Assembly: GCA_035335645.1 (NCBI GenBank)
Contig: DAOQMM010000030.1
Span: 1 to 31,701, forward strand
DNA from: Zoogloea sp035335645
GTDB taxonomy: Bacteria > Pseudomonadota > Gammaproteobacteria > Burkholderiales > Rhodocyclaceae
DNA: 31,701 bases
Direction: 5' to 3'
The notes beneath the pieces are model-generated. The model searched no databases. It saw only the letters and a program-made list of their open reading frames with translations, and had not been told where the DNA came from. Below, in pieces: positions 23,281 to 31,467 of this stretch; within the stretch, counting starts at the first letter, position 1; each line of letters starts with the position of its first letter. A program made the translations under genes and the position numbers.

Positions 23281-24272
23281 GTCAGCGGCGATTCGTCCAT
23301 CAGCGCCACCTGCTCCCGCAGGGCCAGGATCATGTCCTGCCAATAGCGCGGGCTGTCAAACCACCCGAAGGCGGCCGGAAAGGCCGGATCGTCCCAGCGG
23401 CGGGCAATCCACGCCGCGTAGTGGATGAGGCGCAGGGTGCGCAGGGCCTCCACCAGATGCAGGCTGCGCGGATCGAAGTCGGCGAAGGCCTCGTAGCCTT
23501 CCAGCACGTGATCCAGCTGCCGCGCCATGGCCGGCGCGTCGCCGGACAGGAGCATCCACAGGTCCTGGATCGCCGGGCCGTTGCGCGCATCGTCGAAATC
23601 CACGAAGTGCGGTCCGGCGTCGGTCCACAGCACGTTGCCACCGTGGCAGTCGCCGTGCAGGCGGATCGTCGGCAGTTCCCCCGCACGCGCGTAACAGGCG
23701 TGCACGCCCGCCAGGGCCTGATCCACCACCGACTGCCAGGTGGCACGCAGCTCGGCCGGAATGAAGGCGGTTTCAAGCAGCGCGTCGCGCGCCTCCTCGC
23801 CGAAGCTGCGGGGCGTCAGGTCCGGTCGGTGGACGAAGGGACGGGTCGCGCCGACCGCGTGGATGCGCCCCAGGAAGCGCCCGAGCCAGGTGAGCACGGC
23901 CGGATCGTCCAGCTCCGGCGCGCGCCCGCCACGGCGCGGAAACAGCGCGAAGCGAAAGCCCTCGAAGGCGTGCAGGGTGCGCCCGTCCAGTTCCAGCGCC
24001 GGCACGGCGGGGATCTCCGCCGCCGCCAGCTCGGCCAGGAAGGTGTGTTCCTCCAGGATCGCCGCGTCGCTCCAGCGCCCCGGCCGGTAGAACTTGGCCA
24101 CCAGGGGTGCCGCGTCCTCGATGCCCACCTGGTAGACCCGGTTCTCGTAGCTGTTGAGCGTGAGCAGACGCCCGTCACAGAAGAGGCCGGCGGATTCCAC
24201 CGCCGCCAGCACGAAATCCGGCGTGAGCGGCCCGAAGGGCGCCGGCGCGGCGGCGCCGTCCCCGGCGCTCAC
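23268..24272 (-). CDS. srkA: SrkA (YihE), stress response kinase
   Basis: A 334-residue kinase of the aminoglycoside-phosphotransferase-like fold. It has LTLNSYENRVYQVG near the N-terminus, VAKFYRPGRW with the ATP-site lysine, the catalytic loop RLHGDCHGGNVLW, and HFVDFDDARNGPAIQDLWML as the metal-binding motif. All are typical of SrkA/YihE, a Ser/Thr kinase that protects against stress-induced death in E. coli. The start is the GTG at 24272, overlapping the terC stop as GTGA, which joins the two genes. A later start near the PFGPLTPD segment would still leave the domain intact. Confidence 0.93.
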   Translation of the reverse strand: MSAGDGAAAPAPFGPLTPDFVLAAVESAGLFCDGRLLTLNSYENRVYQVGIEDAAPLVAKFYRPGRWSDAAILEEHTFLAELAAAEIPAVPALELDGRTLHAFEGFRFALFPRRGGRAPELDDPAVLTWLGRFLGRIHAVGATRPFVHRPDLTPRSFGEEARDALLETAFIPAELRATWQSVVDQALAGVHACYARAGELPTIRLHGDCHGGNVLWTDAGPHFVDFDDARNGPAIQDLWMLLSGDAPAMARQLDHVLEGYEAFADFDPRSLHLVEALRTLRLIHYAAWIARRWDDPAFPAAFGWFDSPRYWQDMILALREQVALMDESPLTRQF

Positions 24273-25030
24273 GCGTCGCGGCCCGGTTCGCGCACGTAGG
24301 GTTCGTGCAGCTTCACCGGCTCGGCCGCCTGGCGGCTGCGCATGCGCAGGTTGAGCATCTCGACCATCACCGAGAAGGCCATCGCCGAGTAGATGTAGCC
24401 CTTGGGCACGTGCTGGCCGAAGGCGTCGGCGATCAGCACCACGCCGATCACCAGCAGAAAGGACAGGGCCAGCATCTTCACGGTGGGATGGCGCGACACG
24501 AAGTCGCCGATGGGGCCGGAGGCCACCATCATCAGGCCCACCGAGGCGATCACCGCGGCGATCATCACGGTGAGGTTGTTCACCATGCCGATGGCGGTGA
24601 TGATGGAATCCAGCGAGAACACGATGTCGATCAGGACGATCTGCAGCAGCACCGCGCCAAAGGTGGCCTGAACGGTACTGGAGGCCTCGCCTTCCTCGCC
24701 TTCCATGAGCTGGTGGACCTCCATCGTGCTCTTCCACACCAGGAACAGACCGCCTCCCAGCAGGATCAGGTCACGCCCCGAAAAGCCATGCCCCAGCACC
24801 GTCAGCAGGGGTTCGGTGAGCCCCGCCAGCCAGGACAGGATCATCAGCAGGCCGATGCGCATGAACATGGCCAGGAACAGCCCCAGGCGCCGGGTGAAGG
24901 CGCGCCGTTCCGGCGGCAGCTTGTCCACCAGGATGGAGATGAAGATGACGTTGTCGATGCCCAGCACCAGCTCCAGCGCGGTGAGGGTCAGAAAGGCGAT
25001 CAGCAATTGCGGGTCGGTGAGGAATTCCAT
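24269..25030 (-). CDS. TerC-family integral membrane protein
   Basis: A 253-residue protein with about seven membrane segments and the two acidic TerC motifs, ELVLGIDNVIFISILVDKLP near the N-terminus and DIVFSLDSIITAIGM in the middle. Between them is a charged loop (EGEEGEASS). TerC/Alx-type proteins are implicated in manganese export during secretion stress. It ends with PYVREPGRDA and is coupled to srkA. No manganese riboswitch was recognised in the 146-base upstream gap. Confidence 0.92.
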   Translation of the reverse strand: MEFLTDPQLLIAFLTLTALELVLGIDNVIFISILVDKLPPERRAFTRRLGLFLAMFMRIGLLMILSWLAGLTEPLLTVLGHGFSGRDLILLGGGLFLVWKSTMEVHQLMEGEEGEASSTVQATFGAVLLQIVLIDIVFSLDSIITAIGMVNNLTVMIAAVIASVGLMMVASGPIGDFVSRHPTVKMLALSFLLVIGVVLIADAFGQHVPKGYIYSAMAFSVMVEMLNLRMRSRQAAEPVKLHEPYVREPGRDA

Positions 25031-25146
25031 GGCGGCTCGCGGCAGTTGTCCGGATGCGGCCCGCACGGGAGCCGCGGCGCGCATGGTCGCATGAATCCGT
25101 GACGGGCGGTCGGCCGTCCGGCGGACGCTGCGGCCGGACCGCCGGA

Positions 25147-25163
25147 GCCGCCTGGCAGGCGGC
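25147..25163 (-). terminator. Possible hairpin terminator after the GGDEF-EAL gene
   Basis: GCCGCC and GGCGGC pair across a 5-base loop 13 bases beyond the stop of the GGDEF-EAL gene. No T-run follows on the minus strand, so it may be only a partial terminator or part of the terC leader. Confidence 0.3.
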
Positions 25164-25176
25164 ACGGGCGACGGGA

Positions 25177-27489
25177 TCAGTGCTGCGTGCGGTGTTCCTG
25201 CATCCAGCGCTGCATGCGCGCCGCCGGCATCGGACGGGCCACGCCATGGCCCTGGATCATGCGGCAGCCCAGGCGCAGCAGGGCCTGACGGTGACCCGGC
25301 GTCTCCACGCCCTCGGCGATCACCTCCCGGTGGAAGGCTGCGCCGAGGCCGATCACGCTCTGCACCGTGGCCAGGTCTTCCTCGTCCTCCAGCATGTTGT
25401 GGATGAAGGAGCGGTCGATCTTGATGCTGCGCACCGGCAGCCGGCGCAGGCTGGACAGGGCGCCCTGGCCGGTGCCGAAATCGTCGATGGCGAAGCTCAC
25501 GCCCAGTTCGTTGCACGCCGCCATGATGCCGGCCACCCGCTTCACGTCGCCGAGGGTCGCCGTTTCCAGCACCTCCAGCTGGAGCAGCTCCGGGTGCACG
25601 GCCGGATAGGCCGCCAGCAGACGGCGCAGGTTGGCGACGAACTCCGGGTGCACCAGATGCCGGGCGGCGATATTGACGCTCATTGGCGTGCTCAGGCCTT
25701 CCCGGTGCCACGCGTCGAGCTGCTTCACTGCGGTACGCAGCACCCAGTCGCCCAGTTCGATCTCGAAACGGGAATCCTTCACCGCCGGCAGGAACTCGCC
25801 GGGCATGCGCAGACCCAGCTCCGGGTGCTTCCAGCGGATCAGCGCCTCCACGCCGGTGAGGGCGTTGGTGAGCACATCCACCTTGGGCTGGTAGTGCAGC
25901 TCCAGTTCGCCCCCGTCGAGGGCCAGCTCGACCCGGTGCTGGGCGTCGCGCAGGGCGCGCAGGCGCCGGTCGCGGCCCGGATCGTAGAGCTGGAAGGCGT
26001 TGCGGCCGGATTCCTTGGCCAGGTACATGGCCTCGTCAGCGTGCAGCAGCAGGTGTTCCGGATCGGAGCCGTCCAGCGGGCAGAGGGTCACGCCCACGCT
26101 GGCGGTGACGGTCAGCTCCCGGTTGTCGATGGTCACCGGCTCGCCGATGCTGGCGAGCAGGCGTTGCAGGATCTGCTCGCACTCCTCGCTGCGCTCGAGC
26201 CCGTTGTAGATCAGCGCGAACTCGTCGCCGCCGATGCGCGCCACGGTGTCGCCGGCCCGCGTGGAGGCCATCAGACGGCGGGCGATGACGACCAGCAGGC
26301 GGTCGCCCACGGCGTGGCCGAGGGAATCATTCACCGCCTTGAAGCCGTCCAGGTCCAGGTATGCGATGGCCGCCAGGGTGCCATTGCGCTCGGCCTGGGC
26401 GACGGCCATCTGCATGCGATCGTAGAACAGGCTGCGGTTGGGCAGCTGGGTGAGGGTGTCGTGGTAGGCCATGTGCTCCAGGTGACGCTGGCTTTCCTTC
26501 ACTTCGGTGATGTCAGCGATGCTGCCCATCATGCGCGAGGGCTGGCCGTCGGCGTCGAATTCCACCACGTCGCCCCGATCGCGCACCCACAGCACCCGTC
26601 CGTCGGGGCGACGCATGCGGTACTCGCAGATGTAGGCCCCGTGCTGGGCCATGCAGGCGGCCACGGCGGCGTTATAGAGGGGCCGGTCGGCCTCGTGGAT
26701 CATCGCCAGCAGGTCGTCCACCGAATGGATCAGCTGCGCGTGGCCGAGTCCCAGCAGTTCGCACCAGCGCCGGTTGTGACGCACCGTGCCGCTGGCCAGA
26801 TCTCGGTCCCACACGCCTTCACCGATGGCTGACAGCACGAAGTTGAGGTCCTTCTCGCTGCGCTCGGCGGCGGCCAGCAGACGGATGCGCTCACTCACAT
26901 CCACAGCAAAGCCCACCGTGCCGACGATGCCGCCTTCAGCGCCGCGCAGGGGCGCCCGCACGCTCTCCAGCCACACCGGCGAGGCTCCGCCGCTCACCTG
27001 GTCCACCGCCCGCATGGCCTCGCCGCCCGCCAGCACCTCGGCGTCGGCTGCGGCATGCAGCGCCGCGCGCCCGGCGGGCCACAGCTCGTCGTCGGCCCGC
27101 CCGATCACCTCGGCCGATGTACTCCGTCCGCAGGCTTCGGCAAAGCTGCGATTGACGATCAGATAGCGGCCTTCGGCGTCCTTCATCCACAGGAGCAGGG
27201 GCAAGGCGTCGATCAGGGTCTTCGCCGAACCGGCTGCGGTGGCGCTGTCGGCCGAGGTGTCCAGGTTCAGACGCGACACCGGCGTGTCGCCGGACAGGCC
27301 GGCATGGAGGGCGCCGAGCAGGGTGGCGGCCCCCAGGTAGCGGCGCGCCGGCCCGGCGTCACCCACCGGCAGGTACGACGGTCCCCCGGCGAGAAAGAGG
27401 GACAGGGCCTCGAAGAGGGTGGCGTCGGGCGACAGGGCATCCTCTCGGGAGGCGCCAGGCCCGGTCTGGGAATCGGCAGCGGACTTCAT
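25177..27489 (-). CDS. PAS-PAS-GGDEF-EAL cyclic di-GMP enzyme
   Basis: A 770-residue soluble protein. Residues 1-75 include SPDATLFEALSLFLAGG and SYLPVGDAG, which look like half of a degenerate CBS domain. Two PAS domains follow (about 90-205 and 215-345), the second with an intact PAC end (MMGSIADITEVKES). The GGDEF domain (about 350-510) has an intact GGDEF at 420-424. The EAL domain (about 525-765) has EAL at 548-550 and downstream DDFGTG, KID and AEGVET residues, so it is expected to hydrolyse cyclic di-GMP. Both domains look catalytically intact. The ATG at 27489 fits the start of the conserved sequence; an upstream in-frame start seems less likely. Confidence 0.93.
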   Translation of the reverse strand: MKSAADSQTGPGASREDALSPDATLFEALSLFLAGGPSYLPVGDAGPARRYLGAATLLGALHAGLSGDTPVSRLNLDTSADSATAAGSAKTLIDALPLLLWMKDAEGRYLIVNRSFAEACGRSTSAEVIGRADDELWPAGRAALHAAADAEVLAGGEAMRAVDQVSGGASPVWLESVRAPLRGAEGGIVGTVGFAVDVSERIRLLAAAERSEKDLNFVLSAIGEGVWDRDLASGTVRHNRRWCELLGLGHAQLIHSVDDLLAMIHEADRPLYNAAVAACMAQHGAYICEYRMRRPDGRVLWVRDRGDVVEFDADGQPSRMMGSIADITEVKESQRHLEHMAYHDTLTQLPNRSLFYDRMQMAVAQAERNGTLAAIAYLDLDGFKAVNDSLGHAVGDRLLVVIARRLMASTRAGDTVARIGGDEFALIYNGLERSEECEQILQRLLASIGEPVTIDNRELTVTASVGVTLCPLDGSDPEHLLLHADEAMYLAKESGRNAFQLYDPGRDRRLRALRDAQHRVELALDGGELELHYQPKVDVLTNALTGVEALIRWKHPELGLRMPGEFLPAVKDSRFEIELGDWVLRTAVKQLDAWHREGLSTPMSVNIAARHLVHPEFVANLRRLLAAYPAVHPELLQLEVLETATLGDVKRVAGIMAACNELGVSFAIDDFGTGQGALSSLRRLPVRSIKIDRSFIHNMLEDEEDLATVQSVIGLGAAFHREVIAEGVETPGHRQALLRLGCRMIQGHGVARPMPAARMQRWMQEHRTQH

Positions 27490-27764
27490 GGGCAGTGTCC
27501 ATCGAACGTTATGGGTTGCCCCGATGATGCCCCGCGGCCAACGCTTCGCTAAGGAAGGATGTCCCCCCCGCGACGGGCAGAAAGTCACGGATCCGCCGGG
27601 CCTCAGCGACAAAATTCACGCCACCGCCGCGATTTCCGCATGTCATTCACAGGACTTCACAGATCGGCGCAGGACGCCGCTCCCGCGGATGCCGCACCGA
27701 CCTGGTGCAGGGCCGGCGGGGTAGAATGCAGTGCCGGCACCCCGCCGGAACGTGGAGTCCCCCG

Positions 27765-28457
27765 ATGAGCCCCGACAAGATCGACATTCCCGGCCTCCTG
27801 AGCCGCATGCCCATGTTCAGCGCCCTGTCGCCGGACGATCTCGCCCACATCGCTGCGGCCACCCGCGAGCGTCGCCTCGACAAGGGCGAACGCCTGTTCC
27901 AGCGCGGCGACGCGCCAAAGGGCTTCTTCCTGGTGGTGTGGGGCCAGGTCAAGCTGGCCTTTACCTCTTCCCAGGGCAACGAGAAGGTGGTGGAGATCCT
28001 CGGGCCGCTGCAGAGCTTCGGCGAGGCCGTGATGTTCCTCGACCAGCCCTATCCGGTGCTCGCCGAGGCCCTGGCCGACGCCTTGATCCTGCATATCGGC
28101 TCGGCCGCCGTGTTCGGCCTCATCGACGCCGATCCGAAATTCGCCCGCAAGCTGCTCGCCGGCCTGTCGATCCGCCTGCACTCCATGGTGCGGGACGTGG
28201 AATCCTATGCCCTGCGCTCCTCCACCCAGCGGGTCATCGGCTACCTGCTGCAGCTGGCCGAAAGCACGCCCTGCGCCGCCCAGGGCGAACGGAGCGTCGA
28301 GCTGCCCACCAGCAAGCAGGTCATCGCCTCACGCCTGAGCCTGACGCCGGAAACCCTGTCGCGCATCTTCCACGAGCTGTCCGGCGCCGGTCTCATCTCG
28401 GTGCACGGCAAGCAGATCGTCATCCACGACGCCGAACGCCTCGCCGCGCACGACTGA
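27765..28457 (+). CDS. Crp/Fnr-family regulator, DNR/NnrR type
   Basis: A 230-residue regulator: a cyclic-nucleotide-like N-terminal beta barrel (about 15-125), a dimer helix, and a C-terminal helix-turn-helix with TPETLSRIFHEL (Glu196, Ser199, Arg200). That ExxSR set reads TTGAT-like half-sites in FNR relatives. Only one cysteine is present (Cys170), so the FNR iron-sulfur cluster cannot form; this fits the heme- or NO-responsive DNR/NnrR group. It lies beside nir genes and a TTGA-N6-TCAA box. A -10-like TAGAAT is at 27722-27727. The ATG at 27765 was chosen over 27705 because homologues begin close to this point. Confidence 0.88.
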   Translation: MSPDKIDIPGLLSRMPMFSALSPDDLAHIAAATRERRLDKGERLFQRGDAPKGFFLVVWGQVKLAFTSSQGNEKVVEILGPLQSFGEAVMFLDQPYPVLAEALADALILHIGSAAVFGLIDADPKFARKLLAGLSIRLHSMVRDVESYALRSSTQRVIGYLLQLAESTPCAAQGERSVELPTSKQVIASRLSLTPETLSRIFHELSGAGLISVHGKQIVIHDAERLAAHD

Positions 28458-28467
28458 CGCGGACAGA

Positions 28468-28704
28468 TCAGTCCGTGCGGTGGCGGATGTGGATGGCGAA
28501 CTCGCCGCCGGGCGTGGATTCGGCGCGATAGACGTAGCCGTTGCGGATCAGCACGTCGTAGAGGGGCGTCGGTTCCCGGTAGAGCAAGAGGATCACCTCG
28601 CCGCCGGCGGGCAGGGTGTCGAGGGCTTCCAGGGTCAGATGCATGGGCTGGGGCGGCATCAGGCCGCGGGCATCGACGATCACGGGGGCAAGGGTTTCGC
28701 TCAT
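28468..28704 (-). CDS. DUF2249 (TusA/SirA-like) protein
   Basis: A 78-residue protein with the DUF2249 pattern: VDARGLMPPQPMHLTLEALD, LPAGGEVILLLYREP, PLYDVLIRNGY and a final basic strand. Such domains are frequent next to denitrification genes and may act in sulfur or metal-cofactor handling; their biochemistry is unproven. It lacks the TusA sulfur-carrier Cys (no cysteine at all). A good DNR/FNR box lies upstream at 28760-28773, and it converges with the Crp/Fnr gene. Confidence 0.88.
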   Translation of the reverse strand: MSETLAPVIVDARGLMPPQPMHLTLEALDTLPAGGEVILLLYREPTPLYDVLIRNGYVYRAESTPGGEFAIHIRHRTD

Positions 28705-28759
28705 GGGGGCGCTCGCAGGAAGGACCCGTGCAGCTTGGGCGCGGGCGCGTCGCGGGTCA

Positions 28760-28773
28760 TTGAGCCGCGTCAA
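28760..28773. promoter_or_regulatory. FNR/DNR-type box in front of the DUF2249 gene
   Basis: TTGAGCCGCGTCAA is a near-perfect FNR/DNR dyad: both TTGA and TCAA arms are complete with the correct spacing. Its centre (28766.5) placed at -41.5 gives a minus-strand start near 28725, 21 bases before the ATG at 28704. The matching -10 hexamer is weak, as expected for an activator-dependent promoter. The divergent gene at 28857 could also use it. Confidence 0.65.
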
Positions 28774-28856
28774 GGCGCTCCGATCCGGCGGACGCTCCGC
28801 CGGGCCCGGCGCAGGGATGCTACAGTTCCGCCCCGATCCGACCATCCGCCACCGCC

Positions 28857-29387
28857 ATGAAGGAAGGCACCGTCCTGCTTGTGTCCTGTGCCGCCACCGC
28901 CGCGCTCTGGCTGTGGGCGGAGCAGAACCGCCCGGCACCCGCCCTCCCGGAGGCCGCGCCGACACCGTCCGCGGAGGCGCCCCCGCTCGCCAGCCCGCCG
29001 GTCGCCCCGCCATCGCCGGACAGCCGCGCCTACCTGTGCATTGCCAACGGCCAGCGCAGCTATTCCGACCGCCCCTGCGCCGCCGGCGAGCGCTCCGAGC
29101 GCGTGAATATCCAGGCGCCGCCGCCCGGCTCACCGACCCCCAGCATCCAGGAGCAATACGCCGATCTGGTCGCGAACCGCCCCAGGGTGACGCCCGGCGC
29201 CGCCGAGCCGCTGGTCATCCCACGCGATCCCGATCACCCGGAGAAAGCCGGCCTGTGTGAAGAGCTCTGGCTGCACATCCGGGAGATCGACGAGGCCCTG
29301 CGCCAGCCCACGCCACCCCAGCAGGCCGAGACGCTGCGCGCCCTGCGCCTGCGCTACCAGAACGATCGCTTCACCCAGGGCTGTTAA
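28857..29387 (+). CDS. DUF4124-like envelope protein, 176 residues
   Basis: The protein has an N-terminal hydrophobic segment (TVLLVSCAATAALWLWA, about 5-21) acting as anchor or signal, then a Pro/Ala-rich linker (about 25-57). Next is a DUF4124-like motif YLCIANGQRSYSDRPC (59-74), whose paired cysteines may form a disulfide, and a helical C-terminus with a last Cys. DUF4124 proteins are periplasmic and of unknown role. A -10-like TACAGT lies at 28821-28826. It converges with nirN. Confidence 0.75.
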   Translation: MKEGTVLLVSCAATAALWLWAEQNRPAPALPEAAPTPSAEAPPLASPPVAPPSPDSRAYLCIANGQRSYSDRPCAAGERSERVNIQAPPPGSPTPSIQEQYADLVANRPRVTPGAAEPLVIPRDPDHPEKAGLCEELWLHIREIDEALRQPTPPQQAETLRALRLRYQNDRFTQGC

Positions 29388-29516
29388 CCGCCGCCGCCTG
29401 GCGGACTGCGGACGCCGGATCGTCCCCCCGCGAGCCGTCGCGGCCTCGGCGATGCGGGACCGCACCCACTACCGTGGCCGCCGGTCGCAGCCGCGCCCGC
29501 TGCTCCGGGTGGCACC

Positions 29517-31076
29517 TCAGTGGCTGGTGCCTTCCGATTTTCCGATCTTGTTGAACAGGTTGTACTTGCCGATGGGCTTGCTCGCCGGCAGGCGCTTGAT
29601 CTCCTGGAAGGTGGTGGCGTCGAGGAAGATCAGCGCGCCGTCGTTCTCCATCAGGCTGGCGATGACGTAGCGCCCGTGGCGGTCGAACTCCACGTGGGCG
29701 AAGGTCCGACCCGGCTCGGGCCGCACCTGGGCCACCACCGCCAGGCGCTGCTTGTCGATGACCTGCAGGGTGTCCTTGGCGGTGGGGCTCATCATCGAAT
29801 CGACCCACGCGTAGGGGCTGTTCTCGTGGCTGCGCAGGAAGAAGCCGGGCCCCAGGGTGGGAATCGTCGCCACGGTCTGCCAGCGCTGCAGGTCGATCAC
29901 ACTGACGCGCCCCTCCTTCAGGTGGGTGCTGGCCACCACCCGGCGGCCGTCGCGCATCCACGAGATGCCCGAGCCCAGGTGGGGCATGCCGGGCAGGTCC
30001 AGGGTGGCGATGGCGCGGCGCACGTCCAGGTTGACCACCTCGCCGCGGCCTTCGCGGCTGGCGCCCACCACGTTGGCGTAGTCCTGGGTGAAGAAGAAGT
30101 CGTCCAGGGGCGTGTCCAGCGCCGTGCGACGGGAATTGAGGAAGCCTGGCAGGGCCATCGCCTCGCCCATCTTGTAGTCGTGCACGTAGCCATCGAAGAT
30201 GGGCTTGGCGTCCGGGTCGTAGGACACTTCCCAGATCTCCGCCACATCCTTGAGGCCGACGATGAAGCTGCGCCGCGGTGGTGCGTCGTACACCGCCGCC
30301 ACGCGGGAGCTCGCGTCGCCTTTCAGCGTGCGCGCCGGGATCAGGCGCAGCAGCTTCAGGTCCGCGTCGAAGATCGCCACGTTGCCGGGCAGGTAGTTCG
30401 CCACCGCCACGAAGCGCCCGTCCGCCGACACCGCGGCGTTGCGGGTGTTGAGCCCGGCGCGCACCTCGGCCACCACCTTCAGGTTCCACAGGTCGAACTT
30501 GCTCACCCAGCCGTCACGGGAGGCGAAGAACACGTAGCGCCCGTCCGGCGTGAACTTGGGCCCGCCATGCAGGGCATAGCGGGACGGAAAACGGTGGATG
30601 CGCGTCATGCGGTCGCCGTCGAGCACGCTCACGTGGTGATCGCCGGCCTCCACGACGATGAACAGGTTCATCGGATCGGTCTGGGCCACCGGGCCCTGGG
30701 GCGCATCCGGCAGGCTGCCGCGGGGGAAGGGCTCGACGCGGGAGGCGCGGATGTCGTCCTCGCTCCAGGCGGGCGCCGGACTCACCGGCGTGCGCACCCA
30801 GTCCGCCAGGGCCTCGATCTCCGCCGCCGAGAGGGTCGCCCCGAAGGCGGGCATCTGGGTCGCGGTGCGGCCGTCGCGAAGGGTGGCGATCGCGTCGGCG
30901 CGGCGCAGGCGTTCCAGGCTCTCCGGCAGCAGGGCCGGACCCATGGCACCGAGGCGGCCCGGCCCGTGACAGCTGGCGCAGTGCTGGGTGTACAGGGCCG
31001 GTGCGTCGACCACGGCGGCCGCAACGGTGGGCAAGAGCGTCGCCGCAAAGGCGAGGCTGGCGAGCAGTCTTTTCAT
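29517..31076 (-). CDS. nirN: NirN, heme c/heme d1-binding dehydrogenase of heme d1 biosynthesis
   Basis: A 519-residue periplasmic protein. After a signal peptide (about 1-21) comes one cytochrome c domain (CASCH at 33-37; Met in ATQMPAFG as possible axial ligand). An eight-bladed d1-type propeller follows, with GGPKFTPDGRYVFFASRDGW and GLNTRNAAVSADGRFVAVAN. NirN oxidises dihydro-heme d1 to heme d1 before transfer to nitrite reductase NirS. The heme c domain rules out NirF, and the short N-terminus argues against NirS. The ATG at 31076 follows GGGAGGG; longer reading into the upstream repeat array is possible but not supported. It is the last nir gene here, downstream of nirJ. Confidence 0.88.
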   Translation of the reverse strand: MKRLLASLAFAATLLPTVAAAVVDAPALYTQHCASCHGPGRLGAMGPALLPESLERLRRADAIATLRDGRTATQMPAFGATLSAAEIEALADWVRTPVSPAPAWSEDDIRASRVEPFPRGSLPDAPQGPVAQTDPMNLFIVVEAGDHHVSVLDGDRMTRIHRFPSRYALHGGPKFTPDGRYVFFASRDGWVSKFDLWNLKVVAEVRAGLNTRNAAVSADGRFVAVANYLPGNVAIFDADLKLLRLIPARTLKGDASSRVAAVYDAPPRRSFIVGLKDVAEIWEVSYDPDAKPIFDGYVHDYKMGEAMALPGFLNSRRTALDTPLDDFFFTQDYANVVGASREGRGEVVNLDVRRAIATLDLPGMPHLGSGISWMRDGRRVVASTHLKEGRVSVIDLQRWQTVATIPTLGPGFFLRSHENSPYAWVDSMMSPTAKDTLQVIDKQRLAVVAQVRPEPGRTFAHVEFDRHGRYVIASLMENDGALIFLDATTFQEIKRLPASKPIGKYNLFNKIGKSEGTSH

Positions 31077-31129
31077 TCCATCCCTCCCGGTGCCCAGGGC
31101 CGTTCCGGTACGGGGTCTTGATCGTGTCC

Positions 31130-31423
31130 GCCCCGCGGGCGAAGGGCGCGCACCCGCGCGCAAGTGAGCAGTCCTCGCACGTGGGTGAATTTCACTGGCG
31201 GGCGCGTGAACGCCGGTCGCGCGCGAATGGACACGGGTCGCGGACGACCGGCCGGCACTCGCCGGTGGGTATTGGCCACTCGTCCGCGAGTAAAAATCAC
31301 TCGCGCGCGGGTGAAGAGCATTCGTCTGCGAGTGACGGCCCCTCGCGGGCGAATGGGGCGCAGTCGTCGGCGAGGAACGGTCACCCGCGCGCCGGTGAAC
31401 GGCGCTCGCGAGAGGCTGAAGCC
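31130..31423. repeat. 21-bp-periodic array of about 14 degenerate palindromic units
   Basis: The 391-base gap between nirJ and nirN holds about 14 head-to-tail units of exactly 21 bases (boundaries at 31130, 31151, 31172 and so on to 31403; a weaker unit may continue at 31424). The consensus is CACTCGCnnGCGAGTG, a 16-bp dyad, followed by about 5 less conserved bases starting AA. G at unit position 6 is present in 14 of 14, C at position 5 and G at position 10 in 13 of 14, T at position 4 in 11 of 14. Some units change both arms together (31235: GG/CC in place of AC/GT; 31382: C/G in place of T/A). Since 21 is divisible by 3, several frames stay open through it and read as heptapeptide repeats. 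No known element type fits. Confidence 0.85.
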
Positions 31424-31467
31424 CATCCACCGGAGCGGAAAAGTCATGGGCCCTTGCGCCAGGCGGA

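Noticed and set aside
25031..25176. yybP-ykoY manganese riboswitch upstream of terC
   Set aside because: The conserved GGGGAGUAG-like and loop sequences are not present, and the gap is short and partly used by a hairpin after the neighbouring gene.
29517..31076. nirS or nirF instead of nirN
   Set aside because: NirF lacks a heme c site, and NirS is longer at the N-terminus. The single CASCH domain joined closely to the d1 propeller fits NirN best, although the three are related.
31118..31122. TTGAT half-site in front of nirN
   Set aside because: Only one arm matches an FNR/DNR site; the other arm of the 14-mer has no resemblance, so it may be chance.
31130..31423. CRISPR array
   Set aside because: The period is only 21 bases, the 'spacers' would be 5 bases, and the repeats themselves are highly diverged. 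No cas genes are present.
31130..31423. Plasmid-type iteron origin
   Set aside because: Iterons of 17-22 bases exist, but they are well conserved in sequence. There is no replication initiator gene, DnaA box cluster or AT-rich unwinding region nearby.
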